The notes beneath the pieces were generated by a model. It made no database searches. It was given only the letters and a program-made list of their open reading frames with translations, and was not told the origin of the DNA. This document shows positions 8,810 to 17,507 of a stretch of DNA of 64,000 bases, in pieces. Position 1 is the first letter of the stretch, and each line of letters begins with the position of its first letter. Origin of the DNA: an uncultured Clostridia bacterium (GTDB lineage: Bacteria > Bacillota > Clostridia > TANB77 > CAG-508); the NCBI GenBank assembly GCA_934133165.1, contig CAKPAW010000004.1, positions 1 to 64,000 on the forward strand. Direction: 5' to 3'. The position numbers and the translations under genes were made by a program.

Positions 8810-9871
8810 ATGTTTGATAAATTAGAGACTGTAGAAAAACGTTATGAAGAATTAACACAAAAAATAAGTGATCCAGAAGTAATTTCAAGAACAAACGAAT
8901 GGCGTGAATACATGAAAGAACATGCAGAATTAGAGCCAATAGTACAAAAATACAGAGAATATAAAAAAGCAAAACAAGCATACGAAGAAGCAAAAGAAAT
9001 GATGAATGACCCAGAAATGAAAGATTTAGCTGAAGAAGAAATGCTTGCAAATAAAGAAGCTATGCCAAAAATAGAAGAAGAATTAAAAATACTTTTAATT
9101 CCAAAGGACCCAGACGATGATAAAAACGTTATATGCGAAATTCGTGGAGGTGCTGGTGGAGAAGAAGCAGCATTATTCGCAGGAACACTATTTAGAATGT
9201 ATTCTATGTATGCAGAAAAAAAACACTGGAAACTAGAAGTAGTAAACGAAAATGAAACAGGTCTTGGGGGATATAAAGAAATATCTTTTATGATTACAGG
9301 AAAAGGAGCATATAGTAGACTAAAATTTGAAAGTGGAGTTCATCGTGTGCAACGTGTACCAGATACAGAAAGCAGTGGTAGAATTCATACTTCAACTGCG
9401 ACCGTAGCAGTACTTCCTGAAGTAGCAGATGTAGAAATAGATGTAAACCCAGCAGATATAAAAATGGAAGTATATAGAGCATCTGGTGCTGGAGGACAAC
9501 ACGTAAACAAAACATCATCAGCAGTAAGATTAATTCACATTCCAACAGGAGTTGTTGCAGAATGCCAAACAGAACGTTCACAAGTACAAAATAGAGAATA
9601 TGCAATGAGATTACTTCGTTCTAGACTATATGAAATAGAAAAACAAAAAAGAGATAGTCAAATAGCAAATGAAAGAAAAAGTCAAGTAGGTAGTGGAGAC
9701 AGAAGTGAGAAAATACGTACATACAACTATCCACAAGGACGTATAACAGACCATAGAATAGGAATGAACGTATACCAATTTGAAGATTTCCTAAATGGTA
9801 ACTTAGATGAAATGATAGATAACCTAATTGCAGCAGATAGAGCAGAAAAATTAAAAGGTGAAGAAGAATAA
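8810..9871 (+). CDS. prfA: Peptide chain release factor 1
   Basis: The 353-residue protein recognises UAA and UAG and triggers peptide release. The GGQ loop (GAGGQHVNKTSSAVR) lies near 228-242, and the PxT stop-codon recognition tripeptide appears as PDT in VQRVPDTESSGRIHTS, which marks RF1 rather than RF2. Length is normal. I placed the start at ATG 8810 behind AAAAAGGAG; an upstream in-frame TTG lies inside the structured leader. The gene is alone between a terminator and the ZIP gene, without the usual prmC or rpmE neighbours in view. Confidence 0.95.
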   Translation: MFDKLETVEKRYEELTQKISDPEVISRTNEWREYMKEHAELEPIVQKYREYKKAKQAYEEAKEMMNDPEMKDLAEEEMLANKEAMPKIEEELKILLIPKDPDDDKNVICEIRGGAGGEEAALFAGTLFRMYSMYAEKKHWKLEVVNENETGLGGYKEISFMITGKGAYSRLKFESGVHRVQRVPDTESSGRIHTSTATVAVLPEVADVEIDVNPADIKMEVYRASGAGGQHVNKTSSAVRLIHIPTGVVAECQTERSQVQNREYAMRLLRSRLYEIEKQKRDSQIANERKSQVGSGDRSEKIRTYNYPQGRITDHRIGMNVYQFEDFLNGNLDEMIDNLIAADRAEKLKGEEE

Positions 9872-9934
9872 CGAATAAATCACACTTCTTAAAAATAAAC
9901 TAATAAAAAGTTTAATTTTAAGGAGTGTTTTAAT

Positions 9935-10678
9935 TTGAATGAGATATTAAAAACAACATTAATAGGCTTATTTTTTGGAACATTTGGAACAACAATAGGA
10001 GGAATAATAGGAGTATGTTTTAAAAAAAAGTCAAATAAATTTTTAAGTTTTATTTTAGCTTTTGCATCAGGACTAATGTTAGCAATAATATGCTTTGATT
10101 TAATACCAGAAGCAATGAAAATAGCAAACATTTTCAGCGTACTTATGGGAATTATTACAGGAATAATAATAATGATAATATGTGACGTATTAGTACAAAA
10201 AAAGTTTAATACAAGTAAAATGAATACAAATACAACAAGTAATTTATTAAAAACAGGAATAATAGTAAGCATAGGTCTAGCACTTCATAATTTTCCAGAA
10301 GGTTTGGCAATAGGTTCAGGCTTTGGAGCATCACTAACATTAGGTTATTCACTAGCAATTGCAATATGCTTACATGATGTACCAGAAGGAATAAGCATGG
10401 CAGTGCCTATGAAAAACGGAGGAATGAAAAAAGGAAAAGTAATTTTCTACGTAATATTATCAGGAGTAACAACAGGAATAGGAGCATTTTTCGGAGCAAT
10501 ACTTGGTGGAATATCACAAGAAGTAATAGCAATGTGCTTAAGTTTTGCAGCAGGGGCCATGCTATACATAGTATCAGGCGAATTAATACCAGAATCAAAT
10601 AGTTTATATCATGGAAGAATGACAGCAATAGGAAACATAGCCGGCTTCCTACTAGGCATGATTGCAATGTCACTCTAA
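9935..10678 (+). CDS. ZIP-family divalent metal transporter
   Basis: The 247-residue integral membrane protein has about eight hydrophobic segments. Two metal-site helices carry HNFPEG (near 112-117) and HDVPEG (near 148-153), the signature of ZIP (ZupT/GufA-like) transporters that import zinc, iron or manganese. A hydrophilic Asn/Thr-rich loop at about 90-105 replaces the His-rich loop of some family members. The start is TTG 9935 behind AAGGAG. It may be co-transcribed with prfA, 63 bases upstream, since no terminator is seen between them. Confidence 0.85.
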   Translation: MNEILKTTLIGLFFGTFGTTIGGIIGVCFKKKSNKFLSFILAFASGLMLAIICFDLIPEAMKIANIFSVLMGIITGIIIMIICDVLVQKKFNTSKMNTNTTSNLLKTGIIVSIGLALHNFPEGLAIGSGFGASLTLGYSLAIAICLHDVPEGISMAVPMKNGGMKKGKVIFYVILSGVTTGIGAFFGAILGGISQEVIAMCLSFAAGAMLYIVSGELIPESNSLYHGRMTAIGNIAGFLLGMIAMSL

Positions 10679-10686
10679 TTACCTTT

Positions 10687-10720
10687 AGGGACGTTTCCTT
10701 TTGGATAATCTGTCCCTTTT
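10687..10720. repeat. GGGACGTTT intergenic hairpin repeat, copy 1
   Basis: AGGGAC and GTCCCT arms flank GTTTCCTTTTGG...AATCT and are followed by TTT. Near-identical copies lie at 54979-55012 and 60419-60451. It follows the ZIP gene and probably acts as its terminator. Confidence 0.7.
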
Positions 10721-10843
10721 GGAGCACATAATTTATAAAAAAGCATTATAATGTATGAAATTTAATAATCTTATATATATTATAGACAAAAGTTAGCATA
10801 ACAATTATAATAATATAAAAATGGTTAAGAAGAGGGACAAGAT

Positions 10844-11311
10844 ATGAAAATAATGTTTATATGTACAGGTAATATATGTAGAAGTGCAATGGCAGAAGGA
10901 ATGATGAAAAAACTAGCGAAAGATAATAATTTGGATTTAGACATATGTTCATGTGGAATATATGCTGAAGATGGTGACTATGCAACTTATAATGCTGTGG
11001 AAGCGGCAAAATATTATGATGTTAATATAGAAGGACATAGAGCAATAAATATAAGAAGATCTAAAATTAAAGAAATGGATATAATTTTATGTGCTACAGA
11101 ATCTCATAAACAAAGCGTATTATATATGTACCCAGAACTAAAAGAAAAAGTATTTACAATGAAGGAATATGCAGAATTAGATAAAAATGGACAAGATATG
11201 GATATAAAAGATCCATGGGGATATGACATGAATGTATATCAAAATTGTGCTGAAGAAATAGAAAAGTGTTTAATAAAGATAATTGAAAAAATACAAACAA
11301 ATTTTTTGTAA
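10844..11311 (+). CDS. Low-molecular-weight protein-tyrosine phosphatase family protein
   Basis: The 155-residue product has the P-loop CTGNICRS (residues 7-14, C-x5-R) of low-molecular-weight phosphatases and a DPWG motif near 125-128 supplying the general acid aspartate. An isoleucine in the middle of the P-loop, rather than the threonine of YwlE, favours phosphotyrosine over phosphoarginine as substrate; this is inference from the family. The ATG at 10844 follows AGAGGGACAAG. No kinase gene is adjacent, so the substrate cannot be named. Confidence 0.82.
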   Translation: MKIMFICTGNICRSAMAEGMMKKLAKDNNLDLDICSCGIYAEDGDYATYNAVEAAKYYDVNIEGHRAINIRRSKIKEMDIILCATESHKQSVLYMYPELKEKVFTMKEYAELDKNGQDMDIKDPWGYDMNVYQNCAEEIEKCLIKIIEKIQTNFL

Positions 11312-11416
11312 AATTTTGGATGTTCGCTAGACAATATATAAAAAATAGTATAGACTAAATAACATAGAAAATGAGAATAGCAGATGTGGTTGCCTCCGAT
11401 AAAGGAGATGAGGCTT

Positions 11417-11536
11417 ATGATAGATTCAGTATTAGTGAGCATAATATACATATTATTTTATTCTTTAATATTTATAACTATCATTGCCATAGCCTTTATA
11501 ATAGCAATAGTTATTATTCTGAGCAAAAGCAAATAA
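11417..11536 (+). CDS. Small hydrophobic peptide, candidate type I toxin
   Basis: A 39-residue peptide begins MIDSVLVSIIYILF, is almost entirely hydrophobic and ends in the basic tail LSKSK, like Fst or holin-like type I toxins. AAAGGAG at 11401-11407 is correctly placed for ATG 11417. That ribosome site can pair with an upstream CTCC (GCCTCC...GGAG...GAGGC), which would hide it in a hairpin. A terminator follows immediately, and a consensus promoter on the opposite strand drives an RNA through the same terminator. The overall layout is that of a toxin gene with a convergent antisense RNA. Toxicity is not shown, and a small membrane regulator is an alternative. Confidence 0.55.
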   Translation: MIDSVLVSIIYILFYSLIFITIIAIAFIIAIVIILSKSK

Positions 11537-11543
11537 CCAATAA

Positions 11544-11586
11544 AAAAACACATCTGTAAACCTTGCCGAGTTGTAGATGTGTTTTT
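11544..11586. terminator. Bidirectional terminator between toxin-like gene and antisense RNA
   Basis: AAAAACACATCT and AGATGTGTTTTT pair perfectly over 12 bases with a 19-base loop. A-runs and T-runs on both sides let it work in both directions. Confidence 0.85.
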
Positions 11587-11629
11587 ACATATATAAACAG
11601 GCAACCACGTTTGTGGTTTCTCATTTTCT
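11544..11629 (-). ncRNA. Candidate antisense antitoxin RNA
   Basis: A perfect promoter on the minus strand (11636-11664) predicts a start near 11629. Transcription would end in the bidirectional terminator near 11544, giving an RNA of about 86 nucleotides. It overlaps the toxin-like mRNA only in its 3' part, and it also carries the TGGTTGCCT repeat. Confidence 0.5.
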
Positions 11630-11635
11630 AAATAT

Positions 11636-11664
11636 ATTATAAACAAAAATATTAAATATGTCAA
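11636..11664 (-). promoter_or_regulatory. Minus-strand consensus promoter for the antisense RNA
   Basis: Read on the minus strand, TTGACA (11664-11659) and TATAAT (11641-11636) are separated by exactly 17 bp. No protein gene follows on that strand, which supports an RNA product. Confidence 0.75.
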
Positions 11665-11684
11665 TAAGGAATGGAGAAACAGAA

Positions 11685-14015
11685 ATGCAAGAGTTAATAG
11701 AAGGATTAAACAATAAACAAAAAGAAGCGGTGCTAGAAACAGAAGGACCATGTTTGGTAATAGCAGGGGCAGGAAGCGGTAAAACAAAAGTATTAACACA
11801 CAAAATAGCATACTTAATAGCAGAAAAGAACATAGCACCATGGAATATACTAGCAATAACATTTACAAATAAAGCAGCTAACGAAATGAAAGAAAGAATA
11901 GAAGGTCTAGTTGGAGATGTTGCAAAAGATATATGGATGGGAACATTCCACTCTATTTGCGTGCGTATTTTAAGGAAATATATAGATAGAATAGGTTTTG
12001 ATTCATCATTTCTAATATTTGATACTCAAGATCAAAGAACATTAGTAAAAGAATGTTTAAAAGTATTAAATATAGATGATAAAATGTTTACGGACAGAAG
12101 CGTTTTATCAGAAATAAGCAATGCAAAAAATGAAATGTTAGAACCTATGCAATACTGCGTTAAGTATCAAGCGGACTTTAGAAAAGCTAAAATAGGAGAA
12201 ATATATAATCTATATCAAAAACGTTTAAAAGAAAATAATGCAATAGATTTTGATGATATAATAAATTATACAATAAAAATATTAACAGAAAATCCAGATG
12301 CACTAGAATATTATACAGAGAAATTCAAATATGTATTAGTAGACGAATATCAAGATACAAACAAAGCTCAATTTACATTAGTAACAATTTTAGCTTCAAG
12401 ATATGGAAACATTACAGTTGTAGGAGATAATGACCAAGGAATCTATAGTTTCCGTGGGGCAGATATTTCTAACATATTAAACTTTGAAAAAGACTTTCCA
12501 GGAACGAAAATAATTAAATTAGAGCAAAATTATCGTTGCACAGGAAATATTTTAAAAGCAGCAAATTATGTAATAAAAAATAATGAGACAAAATATGAGA
12601 AAAAACTATGGACAGAAAATGAAGAAGGAAAATTACCAGCAATTTATCAAGGCGACGACGAATATGACGAAGCAAGGTACATAGTAGAACAAATAAATAC
12701 ATTAAAAAGAGAAGAGTATTTTAAATATTCAGACTTTTCAATTTTATACAGAATGAACTCACAATCAAGAGCAATAGAAGATATTTTATTAAGAGAAGAT
12801 ATACCATACAAAGTAGTAGGTGGGCTAAAATTCTATGAAAGAAAAGAAATAAAAGATACAATTGCATATTTGCGTTTAATTGCAAATCAATCAGATAACA
12901 TATCTCTAAAAAGAATTATAAATGAGCCAAAACGTGGAATAGGAAAAACAAGTTTAGACAACGTTGAAGAAATTAGTTACCAGACAGGAAATTCAATGTA
13001 TGAGGTAATAAAACATGCAGATGAGTATGGATTAAATAGAGTATTTGTAAATTCAAGAGAGTTCATAGAACTAATAGAAGACTTAAAAAGCAAGAAAGAT
13101 GAAACACAAATATCAGAATTAATAAAAATGGTATTAAACAAAAGTGGCTACACAAAAGCATTAGAATTAGAAAATACAGTAGAAGCAGAAAGTAGAATTC
13201 AAAACTTGGACGAGTTATTAACAGTAGCAATGGAATTTGAGGAAGAATTTGCAGAAAATTCATTAAACGAATTTCTAGAAAGTATCACATTATCTAGTGA
13301 TGTAGATAACTTACAAGAGACAGACGAAAGTGTTACATTAATGACACTTCATAGTGCAAAAGGTCTAGAATTTCCAGTAGTCTTCTTAGTTGGAATGGAA
13401 GAAGGAATATTCCCAGGTTACAAATCAATAGGAGAGCCAAAAGAGTTAGAAGAAGAAAGACGTTTATTCTATGTAGGAATTACAAGAGCAAAACAATACT
13501 TATATTTAACATGTGCTAAACACAGAACAATATTTGGTTCAACAAGTTACAATGCAATATCTCGCTTTGTTAAAGAAATTCCAGAAGAATTACTAGAGGG
13601 ATATAGTGAAATAAATGGAAATAAGGAAGAAAACTTTGAAAATTCAAATTATGGCTGGGCATATGGTACAAATTACGCTGGAAAAGTAAAAACATATAAA
13701 TTTAATGAAACAGACGCAACAACTTACAACGTTGCAGGAAGTATATCCACACCTAAAGCACAAAAAGTGGATAACAATTCCGGTTTTGCGTTTAGAACTG
13801 CGGAAAGTTTCCTAAATTCTTTAAATAAACCAAAACAAGATGTAGACATTTCAAAATATCAATCAGGAATGAGAGTATACCATAAGAAATTTGGCGAAGG
13901 AACTATAAACTCTATAGAACAAGAAGGAGAAGATGCAAAAGTAGATATCAACTTTGACAAAGCAGGACATAAACGCTTAATGGCAAAATACGCAGGTTTA
14001 GAAATAATAGGATAA
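11685..14015 (+). CDS. pcrA: ATP-dependent DNA helicase PcrA/UvrD
   Basis: The 776-residue superfamily 1A helicase unwinds DNA 3' to 5' in repair and rolling-circle replication. Visible motifs are Walker A (GAGSGKT, about 29-35), motif Ia (AITFTNKAANEMKER), Walker B (VDEYQDTN near 219-226), motif III (GDNDQGIYSFRGA), motif IV (QNYRCTGNI), motif V (TLHSAKGLEFPVVF) and motif VI (RRLFYVGITRAK). The C-terminal Tudor-like segment (YHKKFGEGTI near 740) that binds RNA polymerase is present. Length is slightly over the usual 730-750. I chose ATG 11685, behind AAGGAATGGAG, over the upstream ATG 11658, which has no ribosome site and overlaps the antisense promoter. It probably shares an operon with the next gene. 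Confidence 0.93.
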   Translation: MQELIEGLNNKQKEAVLETEGPCLVIAGAGSGKTKVLTHKIAYLIAEKNIAPWNILAITFTNKAANEMKERIEGLVGDVAKDIWMGTFHSICVRILRKYIDRIGFDSSFLIFDTQDQRTLVKECLKVLNIDDKMFTDRSVLSEISNAKNEMLEPMQYCVKYQADFRKAKIGEIYNLYQKRLKENNAIDFDDIINYTIKILTENPDALEYYTEKFKYVLVDEYQDTNKAQFTLVTILASRYGNITVVGDNDQGIYSFRGADISNILNFEKDFPGTKIIKLEQNYRCTGNILKAANYVIKNNETKYEKKLWTENEEGKLPAIYQGDDEYDEARYIVEQINTLKREEYFKYSDFSILYRMNSQSRAIEDILLREDIPYKVVGGLKFYERKEIKDTIAYLRLIANQSDNISLKRIINEPKRGIGKTSLDNVEEISYQTGNSMYEVIKHADEYGLNRVFVNSREFIELIEDLKSKKDETQISELIKMVLNKSGYTKALELENTVEAESRIQNLDELLTVAMEFEEEFAENSLNEFLESITLSSDVDNLQETDESVTLMTLHSAKGLEFPVVFLVGMEEGIFPGYKSIGEPKELEEERRLFYVGITRAKQYLYLTCAKHRTIFGSTSYNAISRFVKEIPEELLEGYSEINGNKEENFENSNYGWAYGTNYAGKVKTYKFNETDATTYNVAGSISTPKAQKVDNNSGFAFRTAESFLNSLNKPKQDVDISKYQSGMRVYHKKFGEGTINSIEQEGEDAKVDINFDKAGHKRLMAKYAGLEIIG

Positions 14016-14069
14016 AAGTCAGATAGCGTTAATATAAAAAATATATAGAATAGAAAACCGGAGTAAACT

Positions 14070-14627
14070 ATGAAAAAAATAATGATAGACATGGATGATG
14101 TAATATGTGATGGAGGGTTCTTAAGTATAGTAAATCAATTTTTAGGTACAAGTTATCAAAAAGAAGATATAAAGACATATTACATACAAGATCTAATTCC
14201 AAAAGAAAGATACAAAGAATGGTCAGAATTTTTTTATACGAAAAATGTATATGATTATTGTGATCTCTTACCAAACGCTTATGAAGTTATGGAAAAATTG
14301 TTTAAAGAATATGAATTATATGTAGTAACATCATATATTTTTAGAGATAATGAAGAATATTCAGCAAATTGTTTAAAAAATAAATTTATATATTTATATG
14401 ACAATTTACCATTTATACCACCACAAAATTACATATTTACATCAAATAAAGAAATAATAAACTGCGAAATAAAAATAGATGACAAACTTTCAAATTTAGA
14501 AGGAAATGCGGAAACAAAATTACTATTTGATGCATATCACAATAAAGATATAACAAATGAGGAATTAAAACAAAAAGGTGCAATTCGTGTAAATGGTTGG
14601 AAAGACATAGAAAAAATACTATTATAA
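14070..14627 (+). CDS. 5'-nucleotidase / deoxyribonucleotidase, HAD superfamily
   Basis: The 185-residue product opens with MIDMDDVICDGG, the DxDxV HAD motif with nucleophile and acid-base aspartates (residues 7 and 9). VVTSYI near 90 supplies motif II Ser/Thr, and IDDKLSNLEG near 137-146 supplies the acidic motif IV. This pattern matches the NT5C/YorS-like 5'(3')-deoxyribonucleotidases, which dephosphorylate deoxynucleoside monophosphates. GGAGTAAACT precedes the ATG. It lies 54 bases after pcrA with no terminator between them. Confidence 0.75.
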   Translation: MKKIMIDMDDVICDGGFLSIVNQFLGTSYQKEDIKTYYIQDLIPKERYKEWSEFFYTKNVYDYCDLLPNAYEVMEKLFKEYELYVVTSYIFRDNEEYSANCLKNKFIYLYDNLPFIPPQNYIFTSNKEIINCEIKIDDKLSNLEGNAETKLLFDAYHNKDITNEELKQKGAIRVNGWKDIEKILL

Positions 14628-14681
14628 AATTAAAATTTGTATAATTGAAATTAAAAGACATTCAAAATAAAAAAATATAAA

Positions 14682-14711
14682 AAAGTTTTCCGTAAAGGAA
14701 GACTTTTTTAT
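14682..14711 (+). terminator. Terminator after the nucleotidase gene
   Basis: AGTTTTCC pairs with GGAAGACT (one G-U) around a GTAAA loop and is followed by seven T residues. Confidence 0.75.
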
Positions 14712-14787
14712 ATAGTAGGAAATTTGAATAAAAATAAAAAAACAAGTAAATAATAAAAATATCTATGAAAAGAAAGGAAGGATAAAA

Positions 14788-14976
14788 ATGGCAAACTTAT
14801 CACAAGTAGAATTACAAAATTTAAGACATCTAATAGGAGCAAATGAGACGACATATCAGAAACTAAACACATATGCATCACAAGCAGTAGATCCACAAAT
14901 AAAGCAAATATTTACAAAATTAGCACAAGACTCTTTAAATGCAAAACAAAAATTAATGTCATTTTTAAATGATTAA
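14788..14976 (+). CDS. Small coat-associated family protein (62 aa)
   Basis: This is an all-helical 62-residue protein beginning MANLSQVELQNLRHLIG and ending KLMSFLND, a pattern I associate with small clostridial proteins often encoded beside CotF-type coat genes. It has no cysteines, signal peptide or membrane segment. AAAGAAAGGAAGG precedes the ATG. The CotF-like gene 114 bases downstream supports a role in the spore coat, but the assignment rests on family resemblance and neighbourhood. Confidence 0.6.
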   Translation: MANLSQVELQNLRHLIGANETTYQKLNTYASQAVDPQIKQIFTKLAQDSLNAKQKLMSFLND

Positions 14977-14997
14977 AATAATTTAGGAAATGTCCAA

Positions 14998-15058
14998 AAC
15001 TGTGAAAAAGGTAACGATTAGAGACATTTTCTAACTGTGAAAAGGTAACAATTAGAGA
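14998..15058. repeat. Direct repeat pair with hairpins between coat genes
   Basis: AACTGTGAAAAGGTAAC followed by ATTAGAGA occurs at 14998-15024 and 15033-15058. TAGGAAATGTC and GACATTTTCTA also form a stem around the first copy, and CAATTAG/CTAATTG form a second small hairpin just before the ribosome site of the next gene. Confidence 0.55.
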
Positions 15059-15089
15059 ATATCCCTAATTGAGAAAGGAGAATAATAAA

Positions 15090-15335
15090 GTGGACGAAAA
15101 AACAATGGTAAATGATATATTAGATGGGGTAAAATCAAGCCTTACAACATATCAAGGAGTTATAACAGAAACAGAAAATATGCAGTTAAGACAAACAATT
15201 CAACAAATTCGTAATAATGATGAAAGCTTCCAATATGAACTATTCAAAGTTGCACAAATAAAAGGTTATTATAAACCAGCAGCACCTGCGAGTATGAATG
15301 AAATTCAAAATGTAAAAAATGAATTACAACAATAA
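15090..15335 (+). CDS. CotF-family spore coat protein
   Basis: The 81-residue helical protein contains the coat-F pattern: an N-terminal MVNDILDGVKSSLTTYQGVITET, then LRQTIQQIRN and a YYKPAAPAS tail. It probably belongs to the outer layers of the spore. GAAAGGAG at 15072-15080 sets the GTG start at 15090; an upstream in-frame TTG would lie over that site. It is transcribed with, or just after, the 62-residue coat-like gene and ends at a strong terminator. Confidence 0.72.
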   Translation: MDEKTMVNDILDGVKSSLTTYQGVITETENMQLRQTIQQIRNNDESFQYELFKVAQIKGYYKPAAPASMNEIQNVKNELQQ

Positions 15336-15346
15336 AATACTTAGGT

Positions 15347-15384
15347 AAAAGCCACAAAATATTGCATAATATTTTGTGGCTTTT
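15347..15384 (+). terminator. Terminator after the CotF-like gene
   Basis: A perfect 17-bp stem (AAAAGCCACAAAATATT and its complement) closes on a GCAT loop and ends in TTTTA. Confidence 0.9.
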
Positions 15385-15517
15385 ATATGCAAGAAAAAGT
15401 GAGAATATTAGAAAAAAAGAGAGATAATCCTACGGAAATAATAAAAAACGTAAAAAATAACCTTATATTAAATTTGTTAAAAAGTACTAAATAATATAAA
15501 ATATAACATATTAAATT

Positions 15518-16522
15518 ATGAAAAAAGATAGGAGTTGTTTTAAAATTAGTAGAATAAAGAAAACTATTGTACACTTACGTACATGGACAAAATTTACTAT
15601 ATTAATAACACTTGCAGCTTTTTTAATGGTAGGAGCTATAACATATATCTATAAACCAACATATAGTGTAACTCTAAATGGTGAGTTCATTGGATATAGT
15701 GAAAATAAAAGCAAACTACAACAAAGAATAAATGAATACATAGAAAAAGGTAATGGTAACAACATTGCATTTGTAGAAATAAACGAGTTACCAGAATATA
15801 AACTTTGTTTCTTAAAAAGAGATGTAGCATTCAATGATGATGAAATATATAACAAAGTAATAGAACAAGGAAAACCATACTATAAATACTATGCAATTAG
15901 TGTGGATGAAGAAGAAAAAGCCTATGTATCAACTTTTGAAGAAGCAGAAGAAGTAGTAAATGAATTAAAAGAAAAAAATAGTAATAATAAAGACAAATTA
16001 TCAATTGTAGAAAAATACGAAACAGAATTAGAAGAGTTTACAGATGTAGAAACATGTGTTGCAGACTTATATGTAAAGAAGGTAGTAGTAAAGTCTTATG
16101 CAGTCGCAGCAACAGGAGTAAATACATCAAGTCAAAAAGTAAACTTAGGTTTATCTTTAATAAGACCAGTTTCAGGAACAGTTACATCAAGATTTGGAGC
16201 TAGATGGGGAAGGAGCCATAAAGGCTTAGATATAGGAGCACCTAAAGGTACACCTATAAAAGCAGCAGCATCAGGAACAGTTACAGTAGCTCAATATGGT
16301 TACAGTGGTGGATATGGAAATTATGTTATGATTTCACACGGAAATGGTATACAAACCTTATATGGACATTGCAATAGCTTAAATGTAAGCGTAGGTCAAT
16401 CTGTATCACAAGGTCAAGTTATAGCATATGTTGGAAATACAGGAAATTCATATGGAAACCACTTACACTTAGAAATAAGAGTAAATGGAGTAGCGCAAAA
16501 CCCACAAAATTATTTATATTAA
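15518..16522 (+). CDS. Membrane-anchored M23 peptidoglycan endopeptidase
   Basis: The product of about 334 residues has one membrane anchor near 25-48, an unclassified extracellular region, and a C-terminal M23 lysostaphin-type domain. Zinc ligands are visible in HKGLDIG (near 240-246) and GNHLHLE (near 315-321). It should cut peptide cross-links in the cell wall, and the clostridial context suggests a SpoIIQ-like or wall-growth role. The ATG at 15518 has no clear ribosome site. A good one (AGGAG, 15530-15534) sits inside the frame and would serve an unusual ATT start near 15545, so the true start is uncertain. Confidence 0.82.
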   Translation: MKKDRSCFKISRIKKTIVHLRTWTKFTILITLAAFLMVGAITYIYKPTYSVTLNGEFIGYSENKSKLQQRINEYIEKGNGNNIAFVEINELPEYKLCFLKRDVAFNDDEIYNKVIEQGKPYYKYYAISVDEEEKAYVSTFEEAEEVVNELKEKNSNNKDKLSIVEKYETELEEFTDVETCVADLYVKKVVVKSYAVAATGVNTSSQKVNLGLSLIRPVSGTVTSRFGARWGRSHKGLDIGAPKGTPIKAAASGTVTVAQYGYSGGYGNYVMISHGNGIQTLYGHCNSLNVSVGQSVSQGQVIAYVGNTGNSYGNHLHLEIRVNGVAQNPQNYLY

Positions 16523-16532
16523 ATAAAATAAG

Positions 16533-16588
16533 GCGAGCCTTAGATTTTCTTAGAAATTGCGTTGGCAGAAAATCTGAAACTCGCTTTT
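16533..16588 (+). terminator. Terminator after the M23 gene
   Basis: An inner 9-bp AGATTTTCT/AGAAAATCT stem sits inside an outer GCGAG/CTCGC stem, followed by TTTTTATT. Confidence 0.75.
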
Positions 16589-16601
16589 TATTTATTATAT
16601 A

Positions 16602-16650
16602 CAGAAATTAGATTTTGTAGCAGTTTATACTATGTACAAAATTTTGATTC
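16602..16650. repeat. Degenerate copy of the GGCAGAAATTAGATTTTGT repeat
   Basis: CAGAAATTAGATTTTGTA, then GCAGTTTATACTATGTACAAAATTTT, resembles the long hairpin at 17521-17556 with mismatches. It is intergenic, between the M23 and mecA genes. Confidence 0.55.
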
Positions 16651-16721
16651 TTGTTATTTAGAAATTACTAAATTTTAAAATTAGAGTTATCAGCCAATAC
16701 ACGAAAAGTGTAGCAGGTCAT

Positions 16722-17360
16722 TTATTTTGAAAAATGCTTTAATGAAGTAAGAATAGCATTATGTTTTATAATCAAATTTCCTGTTTCTGAAAATTTTCTA
16801 ATAAAAACGTCAGAATGACTTACAAAACTTGCAAATTCAGGAATACAAGAAAACAATTTCTTTAAATCAGGATAAGCAAGGTTAATTTGAGAAAGACAAA
16901 GATAATATGTATTTTTATATTCATATAAGGCTACATTTTTAGCTAAGCCAATAGCTTTAAATCCATTTTTATTAAAGAAATCTATAAAGTCACAATAATC
17001 TTCAAAAGAAGCAAAAGAATAAATCACTTGAGTAATTTCATTATCAATTTTTTTTCTTTTAATATGTATTTTCTTTCTAATAGGATTATTTGAAATGTTT
17101 CCTTCTAATTTTTTTGGAAGACTTCTAGTTACTGTTAAAACAAAATCTCCACCTGCCATAGCTAAAGCATCAATACGAATTAAATAATCCTTTGTAGAAA
17201 ATCCTATTTCCTTTTCAGCTTCTTCTAACATATCAAAAAATAAGTCCTGGGATTCTATAGAATTAGACATAAAAGAATGAAAATCTATATCTTTTTTCTC
17301 TAAATCTTCAACACTTAAAGTAATTCTAATTTTATCTTCATTTAACTTTTCAAAACGCAT
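16722..17360 (-). CDS. mecA: Adaptor protein MecA
   Basis: The 212-residue cytosolic adaptor hands substrates to the ClpC-ClpP protease. The N-terminal domain (MRFEKLNEDKIRITLSVEDL...) binds substrates, and the C-terminal half contains the conserved pattern near YSFASFEDYCDFIDFF and ends with the GNLIIKHNAI...LKHF signature that contacts ClpC. AGGAGGATATCAA precedes the ATG on the minus strand. It is monocistronic, flanked on both sides by repeats, and transcribed divergently from the DUF4321-mre operon. Confidence 0.88.
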   Translation of the reverse strand: MRFEKLNEDKIRITLSVEDLEKKDIDFHSFMSNSIESQDLFFDMLEEAEKEIGFSTKDYLIRIDALAMAGGDFVLTVTRSLPKKLEGNISNNPIRKKIHIKRKKIDNEITQVIYSFASFEDYCDFIDFFNKNGFKAIGLAKNVALYEYKNTYYLCLSQINLAYPDLKKLFSCIPEFASFVSHSDVFIRKFSETGNLIIKHNAILTSLKHFSK

Positions 17361-17507
17361 TTGATATCCTCCTAATTGTTTATAAATTTATTATAGCACT
17401 ATAATGCAATAAAAGAAATGAGTAATATTTGGTAATTAATATATGATATGATTAACTCAAAAAATAGTTACACACCATACATTTACTTTAAAGAGTCGTC
17501 CATATAA

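Larger units (their letters stand above)
11366..11629. repeat. Inverted repeats flanking the toxin-like locus
   Basis: GAAAATGAGAA...TGGTTGCCT at about 11366-11394 is repeated in inverse orientation at about 11600-11629. Opposing transcripts from the two ends would therefore begin with nearly the same sequence. Confidence 0.65.

Noticed and set aside
10844..11311. Protein-arginine phosphatase YwlE
   Set aside because: The P-loop has isoleucine (CTGNICRS) where arginine phosphatases carry threonine, and mcsA/mcsB are absent nearby.
11366..11629. Toxin-like locus as a simple MITE
   Set aside because: The inverted ends look like one, but the coding peptide, hidden ribosome site, two promoters and bidirectional terminator are better explained by a toxin-antitoxin layout. 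No target-site duplication is obvious.
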